Below are positions 30,823 through 39,166 of a stretch of 44,122 nucleotides of DNA, one piece after another. The notes below the pieces were generated by a model, which saw nothing but the letters and a program-made list of their open reading frames with translations, was not told the DNA's origin and did not search any database. A program made the translations under genes and the position numbers. How positions within the stretch are numbered: position 1 is the first letter of the stretch; each line of letters begins with the position of its first letter. This stretch comes from an uncultured Prevotella sp. (GTDB lineage Bacteria > Bacteroidota > Bacteroidia > Bacteroidales > Bacteroidaceae), in contig CAMVJQ010000017.1 in NCBI GenBank assembly GCA_947167845.1, positions 1 through 44,122 of the forward strand. The letters run 5' to 3'.

Positions 30823-31881
30823 TTAGTATTTCTTGTAGAGCGTCGATGCGTCGTAGCGCCCCTCCATCACGTCGAGGATCTCCTCCTCCGACGACAGGTT
30901 GAAGTCGCCGGGGATGGTATTCTTTAGGGCCGCTGCGGCCAACGAGTAGTTCAGTTGCCGCTGGTAGTCGCCGGGGAAGAGGCTGACGGCATGGAGCCAG
31001 CCGCCCATGAAGGCATCGCCCACGCCGACGGGGTCGATGACGTCGGGGATGTCCATGATGGGCGATTTTAGCAGTTCACCATCCGTCCAGAGCAGGCCCG
31101 TCAGCGTGTGGTGCTTCGACGAGACTTCGTTGCGCATGCCCATCATCCAGTGCCTCACCCGGGGATAGCGGGCGTGCAGTTCGTCGAACCACTCTCGGTA
31201 CTCGTCCATCTGCATCTGGAAACTGGAGTCGATGGCGGTGAAGGGTGGTTGGGGATGCTGTGAGAGCCAGTCGAACTCTACGGCATCGCCGAACATCATG
31301 TCGCATCGGGAGAGCATGCGGCTGAGGGTCTCATGGGGATTGGCTCCATCGTATTTCCAGAGATTCTTACGGTAGTTGATGTCGAAACAGACGGTGACGC
31401 CGAATTCGTCGGCGATGTCGAGGGCCTCGAAAGTGGCCTCGGCGGCCTGCTGCGAGATGGCGGCGGTGATGCCCGACACATGGAAGTATCTGCAGTCCTT
31501 CAGTATCTCCCGCCAGGGGATCATGCCCGGCCTGAGGTCGTAGTAGGCCGAATTGGCGCGGTCGTAGATCACCTTGGGCGGGCGCATGCCGGCAGCGGGC
31601 TCGAAATAGTAGGTGCCGATGCGCTGCCCGCCATAGAGCACCCGGCTGGTGTCCACCCCCAGTTGCGCCAGGTTCATGGCCCCGGCATGGCCCACGGGGG
31701 TGTCGGGCAGGCGGGTGATATAGGTCACGTCCTCGCCCTGCGTGGCCAGCGACACGGCTACATTGGCCTCGCTGCCTCCGTATTTGCTGGTGAACATGTC
31801 GCCCTGCGTCAGTCGCAGGTGGTCTGGTTTGGAGAATCTCAGAAGCAGTTCTCCGAATGTTACAATCTTTTGTCTGTCCAT
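30823..31881 (-). CDS. kdgK: PfkB-family sugar kinase, probable 2-keto-3-deoxygluconate kinase
   Basis: 352 residues. N-terminal VTFGELLLRFS and the YGGSEANVAVSLA block, and C-terminal DPVGVGDAFMGGWL with the catalytic Asp, define PfkB. The long GMRPPKVIYDRANSAY segment fits KDG kinases, which phosphorylate 2-keto-3-deoxygluconate from uronate breakdown. The usual GAGD reads GVGD here, a mild change. No aldolase gene is adjacent, so the substrate is a family-based guess. Third gene of the sufT-like/lpxH/kdgK unit (21-bp gap). Confidence 0.8.
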   Translation of the reverse strand: MDRQKIVTFGELLLRFSKPDHLRLTQGDMFTSKYGGSEANVAVSLATQGEDVTYITRLPDTPVGHAGAMNLAQLGVDTSRVLYGGQRIGTYYFEPAAGMRPPKVIYDRANSAYYDLRPGMIPWREILKDCRYFHVSGITAAISQQAAEATFEALDIADEFGVTVCFDINYRKNLWKYDGANPHETLSRMLSRCDMMFGDAVEFDWLSQHPQPPFTAIDSSFQMQMDEYREWFDELHARYPRVRHWMMGMRNEVSSKHHTLTGLLWTDGELLKSPIMDIPDVIDPVGVGDAFMGGWLHAVSLFPGDYQRQLNYSLAAAALKNTIPGDFNLSSEEEILDVMEGRYDASTLYKKY

Positions 31882-31902
31882 ATCTGTTTTTGTGAATTGT
31901 TC

Positions 31903-32667
31903 CTATAGTTGGCTCTCGCCCTCGATGTATTGCGACATGAGCAGGTGGTCGCCGTCCCAGACGACGTAGGAGAAGTGGGTGATCCAGTCGCCGAGGATGA
32001 TCATGCGGGCCTTTTTCGTGAGTTGCAGGTCCACCTCAATATGCCGGTGCCCGTAGATGAAGTAGTCGACGTTGGAGTGATACTGGATATACTTCTTGGT
32101 GAAGAGCACCAGATGCTCGCGGCTCTCACCCATATAGGCCGGCTCCTCGCCGCCGGGCCGCTTCAGGCGGCTGTGCTTGGCCCAGTTGAGGCCGAACCAT
32201 ACGCCCCAGCGGGGATGGAGGGCTGAGAAGGCCCACTGGCAGAGGCGGTTGTGGAAGATGCTCTTGATGAGTTTGAAACGCTTGTTGGGGTCGCCCAGCC
32301 CGTCGCCATGGGCCAGGAAGAATATCTTGCCGTAGATCTCCGTCGTCTCCGGCTTCTTGTGCAGGATGACGCCGCACTCCTTCTCCAGATACCCATAGGC
32401 CCAGATGTCGTGGTTGCCTGTGAAGTAGTGTACCTCCACGCCCATGTCCGTCAGTTCCGAGAGTTTGCCCAGAAACCGGGTGAACCCCTTGGGCACCACA
32501 TATTTATACTCGTACCAGAAATCGAACATGTCGCCGAGCAGGTAGACGGCTGCGGCCTTCTCCTTGATACTGTCAAGAAATCTCACCAGCCTCCGCTCCT
32601 GCATTCTCTGATGCGGGATGGCCAGCGACCCGAGATGGGCATCGGAAAGGAAATAAACGCTCTTCAT
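31903..32667 (-). CDS. lpxH: UDP-2,3-diacylglucosamine diphosphatase (lipid A synthesis)
   Basis: 254 residues. Metallophosphoesterase motifs in order: SDAHLG (8-13), GDMFDFW (45-51), GNHD (84-87), HGDGLGD (120-126) and GHRH near 209. The aromatic-rich segments are typical of LpxH, which removes UMP from UDP-diacylglucosamine at the inner face of the inner membrane. Twenty-seven bp downstream of the DUF59 gene and 21 bp before the sugar kinase gene. Confidence 0.85.
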   Translation of the reverse strand: MKSVYFLSDAHLGSLAIPHQRMQERRLVRFLDSIKEKAAAVYLLGDMFDFWYEYKYVVPKGFTRFLGKLSELTDMGVEVHYFTGNHDIWAYGYLEKECGVILHKKPETTEIYGKIFFLAHGDGLGDPNKRFKLIKSIFHNRLCQWAFSALHPRWGVWFGLNWAKHSRLKRPGGEEPAYMGESREHLVLFTKKYIQYHSNVDYFIYGHRHIEVDLQLTKKARMIILGDWITHFSYVVWDGDHLLMSQYIEGESQL

Positions 32668-32694
32668 CAGTGAAAGTCTTAGTGATCTGTGGCT

Positions 32695-33015
32695 TCAGTC
32701 AAGTCCCAGTTCGACTCTTGCCTCTTCCGACATCATCGACTGGTCCCAGGCGGGCTCGAAGACGAGGTTGACGTTGGCGCCCTTCACGCCGTCGACGCTC
32801 TCCACCTTCGTGCGTACATCTTCTAATATATAGTCGGCGGCAGGACAGTTGGGGGCAGTGAATGTCATATCCAATTCTACTGATGCGTCTTCCTGCACGT
32901 CGATTTTGTAGATCATCCCCAGGTCGTAGATGTTGACGGGGATTTCAGGGTCATAGACGGTCTTCAGCACGTCCACGATCCGCTCTTCTATTTGGGTCTT
33001 CTCTTCTTGTGTCAT
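32695..33015 (-). CDS. MIP18/DUF59-family Fe-S assembly protein (SufT-like)
   Basis: 106 residues. Hallmarks: DPEIPVNIYDLGMIYKI and MTFTAPNCPAADYI with the conserved Cys. The family helps deliver iron-sulfur clusters. The ATG at 33015 (MTQEEKTQIEE) lies past the -7 box; a longer frame would start upstream of the promoter. First gene of the operon with lpxH and the kinase. Confidence 0.88.
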   Translation of the reverse strand: MTQEEKTQIEERIVDVLKTVYDPEIPVNIYDLGMIYKIDVQEDASVELDMTFTAPNCPAADYILEDVRTKVESVDGVKGANVNLVFEPAWDQSMMSEEARVELGLD

Positions 33016-33039
33016 TATGCAAATGATGATTTGTCGGCG

Positions 33040-33070
33040 CAAAGGTAGTGAATAAAATTGGAATGACAAA
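33040..33070 (-). promoter_or_regulatory. Promoter of the DUF59/lpxH operon
   Basis: TTTG (33067-33070), 19 bases, TACCTTTG (33040-33047) on the minus strand. Confidence 0.75.
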
Positions 33071-33087
33071 ACAAATCCGTGAAAATA

Positions 33088-33121
33088 GTAACAGGGGGCG
33101 CATCCCTGCGCCCCCTGTTAC
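33088..33121. terminator. Terminator downstream of the efp/GT2/radC unit
   Basis: 15-bp perfect G/C-rich stem (33088-33102 / 33107-33121), 4-nt loop. It shares the core ggggcgca/tgcgcccc with the terminator at 25916-25946. Confidence 0.7.
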
Positions 33122-33280
33122 TTTACTAACCAATTAATAACTAACAATAACCTAATTTATGTATGAAAAAACTAACTTTCCTTTGTTTGACGATGCAAAG
33201 GTACGACGAAATGTTGAGCCCTGAAAATCCGTTCAACGAATCGCCCCGTTTTTTCAGCAAAGTCGGTCATTTGTATTTTG

Positions 33281-33970
33281 TTAGCATTTCCCTTGCTCGT
33301 GGAAGGAGTAGTAGAGGCCGTCGGTGACGATGACGTGGTCCATGAAGTGGATGCGCATCAGACTGCAGGCGCGCTGGATGCTCGTGGTCAGTTCGTTGTC
33401 TGCACGGCTGGGTGTGAGGTTGCCCGACGGGTGGTTGTGGCAGACGGCCAGGATGGTGGCATTGGCCAGTACGGCCTCACGGATGATGATGCGTATGTCG
33501 ACTGCCGTCTCTGTGATGCCGCCGTGGGAGATGCGCACCTTCTTGATGAGTTGGTAGTTCTGGTTGAGCAGCAGTATCCAGAACTCCTCCACGTCGAGGT
33601 CCTGCATCACGGGATGCATGTGGTTGTAGACCTTCGTGGCCGTGTTCAACTTGGGGCGCTCCTCAGGGCTCTCAGCCTGGCGGCGCTTGCCCAGTTCGCA
33701 GGCGGCGAGGATGCTGATGGCCTTGGCGTCGCCGATGCCGTTATACTTGCACAGGTCGTGGGTGGAGAGTTTGCCCAGCGTGTTCAGGCTGTTGTTGCAG
33801 TCGTTGAGAATCTCCTTCATCAGGTCGACAGCGCTCTTCTCCGTGGAGCCGGAACCGATGAGGATGGCCAGCAACTCGGCATTGGTCAGCGCCTCCGCGC
33901 CCTGGGCGATCATCTTCTCACGGGGGCGGTCCTCTTCAGCCCACTGGTTGATGCTTAGTTTGTTGCTCAT
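33281..33970 (-). CDS. radC: RadC-family protein (JAB/MPN metalloprotease fold)
   Basis: 229 residues. N-terminal UPF0758 region (PREKMIAQGAEALTNAELLA), a helix-hairpin-helix (YNGIGDAKAISI) and the C-terminal metal motif CHNHPSGNLTPSRAD. Despite its name, a role in DNA repair has not held up; function remains unclear, though copies on mobile elements are common. This is the chromosomal type, in an operon with efp and a glycosyltransferase (12 bp upstream). Confidence 0.9.
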   Translation of the reverse strand: MSNKLSINQWAEEDRPREKMIAQGAEALTNAELLAILIGSGSTEKSAVDLMKEILNDCNNSLNTLGKLSTHDLCKYNGIGDAKAISILAACELGKRRQAESPEERPKLNTATKVYNHMHPVMQDLDVEEFWILLLNQNYQLIKKVRISHGGITETAVDIRIIIREAVLANATILAVCHNHPSGNLTPSRADNELTTSIQRACSLMRIHFMDHVIVTDGLYYSFHEQGKC

Positions 33971-33982
33971 CGTTGCTGGGTT

Positions 33983-35008
33983 TTATCTGCCGGATGAAGG
34001 ATGTCTGCTGAACAGGGCCTCGATGAAACCGATGCCGTAGCCCGTCAGTTGGATGAAGGCGGCAGGTACGGAGTAGAGCCCTACTATGAGACTGCGGTTG
34101 CGGATGCCCGAGTCGATGAAGATGAGCAGGGCATACAGCAGGATGGGCAGAATGGACAATACGGCAATCGTCGACGACAGGCACGGGGCCACTCCCGACA
34201 GCCAGCAGCCGACGGCCACCAGACAGCACAGCAAGAGGGCGGCGACGCCTGCGGTGAACACGGCGGGCAGCGCATGGACGGGCTTCAGTGCCTCGGGGTA
34301 CTTGCGCCACAGGTTGATGCGGGCATAGCCGCTGTTGTAGACCTGCCGCCAGAAGCGGCGGAAGTCGGTACGGCGCTTGTGCCACAGCCAGGCCTCCGGG
34401 AAGAGCCGGCAACTGTAGCCGCCTCTGAAGATGCGGATGCTGAAGTCGATGTCCTCGCCATAGAGCGACATCTTGGAGAAACGCTCTGCTGAGAATCCTC
34501 CCAGGTCGAGATAGACCTGTCGGCGCACACCCAGATTGAAAGAGCGGGGGTGGAACTTCTCCATCTGCTTCTTTCCACCGCGTATGCCACCTGTGGTGAA
34601 GAAGGAGGTCATCGCGTATGAGATGGCCTTTTGGATCGTAGTGAACGAGTCGTGAGCAGCATCCGGACCTCCCCAGGCATCACTCGGCTGGCGCCGCAGT
34701 TCGTCTTCGATGGCCTGCATGAAGCCGGGCGGCAAAACAGCGTCGGAGTCTACGATGACCACATAGTCACCATTGGCCCGTTCCACGCCGTAGTTGCGGC
34801 TTTGGCCAGGACCGCTGTTTTCCTTGAGGTAATAATGCAAGTCAAGGATGTCTGCGTACTTGTCGCAAACATCCTTGCAGGGGATTTTCGATCCGTCCTC
34901 TACGATAATCACCTCGAAGTTCTTGAGCGTCTGTGATCCAAGGCTCTCCAGAAGTTCGTCTACCTCGTCGGGACGATTGAAAACCGGAACGATAATGGAA
35001 TATTTCAT
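33983..35008 (-). CDS. Family 2 glycosyltransferase with C-terminal membrane helices
   Basis: 341 residues. GT-A fold with SIIVPVFNRPDEV at the N-terminus, nucleotide-binding VEDGS, the metal motif DSD (VIVDSDAVL) and a LYGEDIDFSIR acceptor motif. Two or three C-terminal helices (about 250-330) anchor it to the membrane. It transfers a sugar to an envelope glycan or lipid; the donor cannot be told. It sits 3 bp after efp and 12 bp before radC. Confidence 0.85.
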   Translation of the reverse strand: MKYSIIVPVFNRPDEVDELLESLGSQTLKNFEVIIVEDGSKIPCKDVCDKYADILDLHYYLKENSGPGQSRNYGVERANGDYVVIVDSDAVLPPGFMQAIEDELRRQPSDAWGGPDAAHDSFTTIQKAISYAMTSFFTTGGIRGGKKQMEKFHPRSFNLGVRRQVYLDLGGFSAERFSKMSLYGEDIDFSIRIFRGGYSCRLFPEAWLWHKRRTDFRRFWRQVYNSGYARINLWRKYPEALKPVHALPAVFTAGVAALLLCCLVAVGCWLSGVAPCLSSTIAVLSILPILLYALLIFIDSGIRNRSLIVGLYSVPAAFIQLTGYGIGFIEALFSRHPSSGR

Positions 35009-35011
35009 TCC

Positions 35012-35578
35012 TTATTCCTTGACACGGGCCAGATAACTGCCGTCGCGGGTGTCCACCTGAATCAGGTCGCCCTCGTTGATGAACAGAGGCACGCGAACCT
35101 CAACGCCCGTCTCCAGTGTGGCAGGCTTCAGGGTGTTGGTGGCTGTATCGCCCTTCACGCCCGGCTCAGAGTGAGTGACGCGGAGCACGGTCTTAACAGG
35201 CATCTCGGCATAGAGAATGGTACCGTCGGTGGTGTCGCTGACCACTTCCACTATATCGCTTTCCTTCATGAACTCATGGCCGATCACCAACTCGTTGTCG
35301 ATGGGGATCTGCTCAAATGTCTCCTGATTCATGAAGATACGGCCTGACTGATCCTCATAGAGATACTGATAGGGGCGGCGCTCGATGACGACGTCCTCCA
35401 GTTTTTCACCGATGTTGAAGCGACGCTCCAGCACGCGGCCGTCAGAGACGTTCTTCACCTTGATGATCATGATTGTGTTACCCTTGCCTGGCTTTCTGTG
35501 CTGGAAATCGATGCACACCCAGATGCCACCGTCCATACGAATGGCGGTGCCTTTCTTAATGTCTTGTGAATTAATCAT
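35012..35578 (-). CDS. efp: Elongation factor P
   Basis: 188 residues. Relieves ribosomes stalled at proline stretches. KOW-like N-terminal domain with the modified-lysine loop HRKPGKGNT (Lys32) and two OB domains. The modifying enzyme is not encoded in this window. First gene of the efp/GT2/radC unit. Confidence 0.95.
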   Translation of the reverse strand: MINSQDIKKGTAIRMDGGIWVCIDFQHRKPGKGNTIMIIKVKNVSDGRVLERRFNIGEKLEDVVIERRPYQYLYEDQSGRIFMNQETFEQIPIDNELVIGHEFMKESDIVEVVSDTTDGTILYAEMPVKTVLRVTHSEPGVKGDTATNTLKPATLETGVEVRVPLFINEGDLIQVDTRDGSYLARVKE

Positions 35579-35617
35579 ATAAACTTTAAAATGTTGATAT
35601 TATATCGTTTTCGGCTG

Positions 35618-35625
35618 CAAAGGTA
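35618..35625 (-). promoter_or_regulatory. efp promoter -7 element
   Basis: TACCTTTG on the minus strand. The expected -33 position lies inside the AATTATG repeat tract. Confidence 0.6.
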
Positions 35626-35631
35626 CGAAAT

Positions 35632-35663
35632 AATTATGAATTATGAATTATGAATTATGAATT
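35632..35663. repeat. Heptamer AATTATG x4 between efp and rpmH
   Basis: Four perfect 7-bp units plus half a unit in the divergent promoter region. Confidence 0.85.
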
Positions 35664-35676
35664 TTTCCCAAAAAAC

Positions 35677-35707
35677 TTGCGTATTTCGAAATAAATGCGT
35701 AATTTTG
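35677..35707 (+). promoter_or_regulatory. rpmH promoter
   Basis: TTG (35677-35679), 20 bases, TAATTTTG (35700-35707). Confidence 0.65.
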
Positions 35708-35752
35708 CACCCCAAAATGAACAAATAGTATCAATAAAATAAGTAAAAAGCA

Positions 35753-35908
35753 ATGAAGAGAACATTTCAGCCGCACAATCGCCGTCGCGTGAACAAGCAC
35801 GGCTTCCGTGAGAGAATGGCAACAAAGAATGGCCGCCGTGTATTGGCTTCACGTCGCGCTAAGGGCCGCAAGAAGTTAACTGTTTCTGACGAGCATCATG
35901 GAAAGTAA
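35753..35908 (+). CDS. rpmH: Ribosomal protein L34
   Basis: 51 residues, [20 protein letters not shown] followed by [15 protein letters not shown], the unmistakable L34 pattern: short, arginine-rich and part of the large ribosomal subunit. It stands alone here with its own promoter and a terminator 32 bp downstream, rather than beside dnaA or rnpA. Confidence 0.97.
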   Translation: MKRTFQPHNRRRVNKHGFRERMATKNGRRVLASRRAKGRKKLTVSDEHHGK

Positions 35909-35940
35909 TCCGCTGATTTCGCAGAAAAACAAGTTAAAAT

Positions 35941-35974
35941 AGAAAGAAGTAAGGTTTAATCTTTGCTTCTTTCT
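35941..35974 (+). terminator. rpmH terminator
   Basis: agaaagaag pairs with cttctttct, then a run of T. The T run merges into the promoter of the PASTA gene. Confidence 0.7.
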
Positions 35975-35992
35975 ATTTTTTTTGTACCTTTG
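35962..35992 (+). promoter_or_regulatory. Promoter of the PASTA/rluD/ddl operon
   Basis: TTTG (35962-35965), 19 bases, TACCTTTG (35985-35992). The -33 box lies within the rpmH terminator hairpin. Confidence 0.75.
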
Positions 35993-36050
35993 CAACCGAA
36001 CTCCCACCTGCTTCCTTTTCAGGGGACGGGCGAGGGAGCGAAGAGAAAAG

Positions 36051-36758
36051 ATGCAGACAAAGGATTTTTTCGGTAGGTTTTTGAATCTCTACCTGCTGGG
36101 GCATCTCCTGGCGATGGCTGTGGTCGTCGTGCTGCTCTGCCTGGGCGTGAAGTTCGGACTGGAGTTGTACACCCATCATGGCGAAGGCATCAAGGTGCCC
36201 AAGGTGGAGGGAATGCTTTATGGCAATGCCCGCACGATGATCATGGAAGACGGGCTCAACATTCTGGTGACGGACTCCGGCTACAACAAGAAACTGCCGG
36301 CCAACGTCATCCTGGCGCAGAGCCCCGGAGACGGCACGCTCGTGAAGTCGGGGCATACCATTTATGTGACGGTCAACTCCCCCTCTTCTCCCACCTTCTC
36401 CATCCCTGACCTGGTTGACAACAGCAGTTACCGGGAGGCAGAGGCCAAGTTGATGGCTATCGGCTTCAAGTTGCTGCCGCCTAAACTGGTGCCCGGCGAG
36501 AAGGACTGGGTGTATGGCATCATCAGCCGTGGGCGGCGCGTCTCGACGGGCGACATGGTGTCTATTGAGACGCCTCTGACACTGCTGATAGGCAATGGCT
36601 CCTACGAGAGCGATGAGGACTTGGACTATGTTGAACCGGAATACCGTGAGATGCAGGAGATGCCGGAGGGCGTGGAGCCGACCACGGCCACACCGGAAAG
36701 CAATAACTACGGCGTCATCGGTGAAGTGGACGATTTTGAGGAGGTAAAGGCCCCATGA
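36051..36758 (+). CDS. Membrane-anchored PASTA-domain protein
   Basis: 235 residues: one N-terminal membrane helix (about 12-36), then two or three PASTA repeats (VPKVEGMLYGNARTM from about 50; IPDLVDNSSYREAEAKL from about 120), and an acidic tail. PASTA modules bind peptidoglycan fragments or beta-lactam-like groups. Its place in an operon with ddl suggests a wall-related role. The ATG at 36051 (MQTKDFFGRF) lies past the promoter; a longer frame from 35982 overlaps it. The stop overlaps the rluD start by 4 bp. Confidence 0.85.
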   Translation: MQTKDFFGRFLNLYLLGHLLAMAVVVVLLCLGVKFGLELYTHHGEGIKVPKVEGMLYGNARTMIMEDGLNILVTDSGYNKKLPANVILAQSPGDGTLVKSGHTIYVTVNSPSSPTFSIPDLVDNSSYREAEAKLMAIGFKLLPPKLVPGEKDWVYGIISRGRRVSTGDMVSIETPLTLLIGNGSYESDEDLDYVEPEYREMQEMPEGVEPTTATPESNNYGVIGEVDDFEEVKAP

Positions 36759-37828
36759 GCATCTTGCAGGATGACGATATCGAACTGACTGACGACCTGT
36801 TGGAACCTGAGGAGAAGGGGGACGACGGGCAGTTGTACGAGCACTTCCGCATAGAGGTGGATCGGGGGCAAGTGCCTGTCCGTATCGACAAGTTTCTGGC
36901 TGAACATCAGCCTCACTCCAGCCGTAACCGCATCCAGAAGGCTGCTGATGCCGGCTTCATCCACGTGAATGGCTCACCCGTTAAAAGTAATTATAAGGTA
37001 CGCGCGGGCGATATCGTCACGCTGATGCTCGACCGTCCTCACTATGACACCACGATTGAGCCGGAGGACATCCCGCTGGAGGTAGTCTATGAGGATGATG
37101 ACCTGATGGTCGTCAACAAGCCTGCCGGCATGGTGGTGCATCCGGGCTGCGGCAACTTCAGCGGCACGCTGGTGAATGCCATCGCATGGCACTTGAAGGA
37201 CTTGGCGTCATACGATCCCAACGACCCGGAGGTGGGACTGGTGCATCGCATCGACAAGGACACGAGCGGGCTGCTCGTGGTGGCGAAGACCCCGGATGCC
37301 AAGACCTCGCTCGGCAAGCAGTTCTTCAACAAGACCACCCACCGCAGTTACAATGCGCTCGTGTGGGGCAACTTCGTGGAAGACGAGGGCAGGATAGAAG
37401 GCAACATCGGGCGCGACCCGAAGGACCGTCTGCGGATGGATGTGTTTCCGCCCGACTCAGAGATTGGCAAGCCTGCCGTCACGCATTACCGTGTGTTGGA
37501 GCGCTATGGCTACGTGACGCTTGTGGAATGTATCCTGGAGACAGGCCGCACCCATCAGATACGAGCCCACATGAAGCACATCGGTCATCCCCTGTTCTGC
37601 GATGAGCGCTACGGGGGGTGTGAGATCAGGCGGGGGGAGCGCACGGCCAGTTACAAGGCCTATATCCAGAACTGCTTCCGGCTCTGTCCGCGCCAGGTGC
37701 TGCACGCCAAGACCCTTGGCTTCGTGCATCCCACTACCGGGCAGCAGATGGACTTCACGTCGGAGTGGCCCGAGGATATGGCTGCGCTGATCGACAAATG
37801 GAGAAACTATTCTCACCCCCTAAGATAG
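36755..37828 (+). CDS. rluD: Ribosomal large subunit pseudouridine synthase, RluD type
   Basis: 357 residues. N-terminal S4 RNA-binding domain (VRIDKFLAEHQPHSSRNRIQ), then the RluA-family catalytic block GLVHRIDKDTSGLLVVAKT (catalytic Asp near 160) and TGRTHQIRAHMKHIGHP. It converts uridines in 23S rRNA helix 69. The last six codons (YSHPLR) and the stop lie in the first unit of the 46-bp repeat, so the natural C-terminus was replaced or extended by it. Coupled to the PASTA gene through ATGA. Confidence 0.9.
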   Translation: MSILQDDDIELTDDLLEPEEKGDDGQLYEHFRIEVDRGQVPVRIDKFLAEHQPHSSRNRIQKAADAGFIHVNGSPVKSNYKVRAGDIVTLMLDRPHYDTTIEPEDIPLEVVYEDDDLMVVNKPAGMVVHPGCGNFSGTLVNAIAWHLKDLASYDPNDPEVGLVHRIDKDTSGLLVVAKTPDAKTSLGKQFFNKTTHRSYNALVWGNFVEDEGRIEGNIGRDPKDRLRMDVFPPDSEIGKPAVTHYRVLERYGYVTLVECILETGRTHQIRAHMKHIGHPLFCDERYGGCEIRRGERTASYKAYIQNCFRLCPRQVLHAKTLGFVHPTTGQQMDFTSEWPEDMAALIDKWRNYSHPLR

Positions 37829-37946
37829 GGGGCTGGGGGCCTGAACAAGATAGTATTCTCACCCCCTAAGTTAGGGGGCTGGGGGTCTGAACAAGATAGT
37901 ATTCTCACCCCCTAAGTTAGGGGGCTGGGGGTCTGAACAAGATAGT
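37809..37946 (+). repeat. Three tandem 46-bp G/C-rich palindromic repeats before ddl
   Basis: Units at 37809, 37855 and 37901; units 2 and 3 are identical and unit 1 differs at two positions. Each contains the palindrome ccccctaagttaggggg, then ctgggggtctgaacaag. The first unit supplies the stop codon of rluD. Confidence 0.95.
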
Positions 37947-37962
37947 ATTATTTTTATAGAAT

Positions 37963-39024
37963 ATGGTAGAAGATAAAAACATGAATGAGAAGGTGGGTCG
38001 TTCAGACCCCCTGCCCCTTAACTTAGGGGGTTCGAGAACTATTGCCGTCGTCTGTGGCGGCGACTCATCCGAACACGACGTATCGCTGCGCTCGGGACAG
38101 GGCATCTACTCCTTCTTCGACAAGGAGCGCTACAATGTATATATCGTTGACATCAAGGGACTGGACTGGCACGTGGAACTGCCTGACGGTACGACGGCCA
38201 GGATCGACCGCAACGACTTCTCGTTTGTCGAGAACGGGGTGAAAAAGGTCTTCGACTACGCCTATATCACCATCCACGGCACTCCGGGCGAGAACGGTCT
38301 GCTGCAGGGCTATTTCGACCTCGTCGGCATCCCCTACAGCACCAGTGGCGTGCTCGTGGAGGCGATGACCTTCGACAAGTTCGTACTCAACCAGTATCTC
38401 CGCGCCTACGGCGTCAGTCTGGCCGACTCCCTGCTGATCCGCAAGGGCTACGAGGAACTGGTCAGCGACGACGAGATAGAGGAGCGCATCGGCATGCCCT
38501 GCTTCGTGAAGCCTGCTGCCGACGGCTCGTCGTTTGGCGTCTCGAAGGTGAAGAACAAAGACCAGTTGGCTCCTGCCATCCGCAAGGCGATGATGGAGAG
38601 TCCGGAGGTGATGGTGGAGAGTTTCCTCGACGGTACGGAGATCACGCAGGGCTGTTATAAGACGAAGGAGAAGACCGTGCTGCTGCCTATTACGGAAGTG
38701 GTGACGAACAATGAGTTCTTCGACTACGATGCCAAGTACAACGGCCAGGTACAGGAGATCACTCCCGCCCGCATCCCTGCGGAGGTGGCTGAGCGTGTGG
38801 GCAAGATTACCAGCCACATCTACGACATCTTGCACTGCAACGGTATTATCCGCATCGACTATATCATTTCGAAGGAGGGCAGGATATCCATGCTTGAGAT
38901 CAACACCACGCCGGGCATGACTGCCACCAGTTTCATTCCCCAGCAGGTGCGTGCCGCAGGCTTGGAGATGAAGGACGTTCTGGCAGACATCGTAGAGAAC
39001 CAGTTTTTAAGCCCCCTAAGTTAG
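37963..39024 (+). CDS. ddl: D-alanine--D-alanine ligase
   Basis: 353 residues. ATP-grasp enzyme making the D-Ala-D-Ala that MurF uses. Core motifs: AVVCGGDSSEHDVSLRSG, HGTPGENGLLQG, FVKPAADGSSFGVSKV and LEINTTPGMTATSF. The conserved part begins only at about residue 26. The preceding residues GRSDPLPLNLGGS are encoded by an inverted copy of the repeat, and no later start codon is available, so the repeat is translated. The last residues (LSPLS) and the stop again come from a repeat, the first unit of the 51-bp array. Confidence 0.95.
   Translation: MVEDKNMNEKVGRSDPLPLNLGGSRTIAVVCGGDSSEHDVSLRSGQGIYSFFDKERYNVYIVDIKGLDWHVELPDGTTARIDRNDFSFVENGVKKVFDYAYITIHGTPGENGLLQGYFDLVGIPYSTSGVLVEAMTFDKFVLNQYLRAYGVSLADSLLIRKGYEELVSDDEIEERIGMPCFVKPAADGSSFGVSKVKNKDQLAPAIRKAMMESPEVMVESFLDGTEITQGCYKTKEKTVLLPITEVVTNNEFFDYDAKYNGQVQEITPARIPAEVAERVGKITSHIYDILHCNGIIRIDYIISKEGRISMLEINTTPGMTATSFIPQQVRAAGLEMKDVLADIVENQFLSPLS
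38000..38030 (-). repeat. Inverted repeat copy inside the ddl coding start
   Basis: Pairs with 37908-37938 over 31 positions: 29 Watson-Crick, one G-U, one mismatch. The ddl ATG (37963) lies in the 61-nt loop between them. Confidence 0.9.
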
Positions 39025-39161
39025 GGGGTTGGGGGTCTGAACAAGACTCCTATAGTAATAAGCCCCCTAAGTTAGGGGGTTGGGGGTCTGAACAAGACTC
39101 CTATAGTAGTAGGCCCCCTAAGTTAGGGGGTTGGGGGTCTGAACAAGACTCCTACTAATAA
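39009..39161 (+). repeat. Three tandem 51-bp palindromic repeats before the acyltransferase
   Basis: Units at 39009, 39060 and 39111 with the same palindrome and gtctgaacaag as the 46-bp family but a different spacer (actcctatagtaat). The first unit supplies the ddl stop codon. Confidence 0.95.
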
Positions 39162-39166
39162 AGTTT

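Noticed and set aside
33088..33203. Small RNA from a minus-strand TACCTTTG at 33196-33203 ending at the hairpin
   Set aside because: There is no -33 box at the right distance, so I could not support a promoter.
33164..33326. Short frame MKKLTFLCLTMQ... on the plus strand
   Set aside because: It has a signal-like start but no continuing hydrophobic core, runs into the radC 3' end antisense, and has no promoter. It may be a relic of a surface-gene start.
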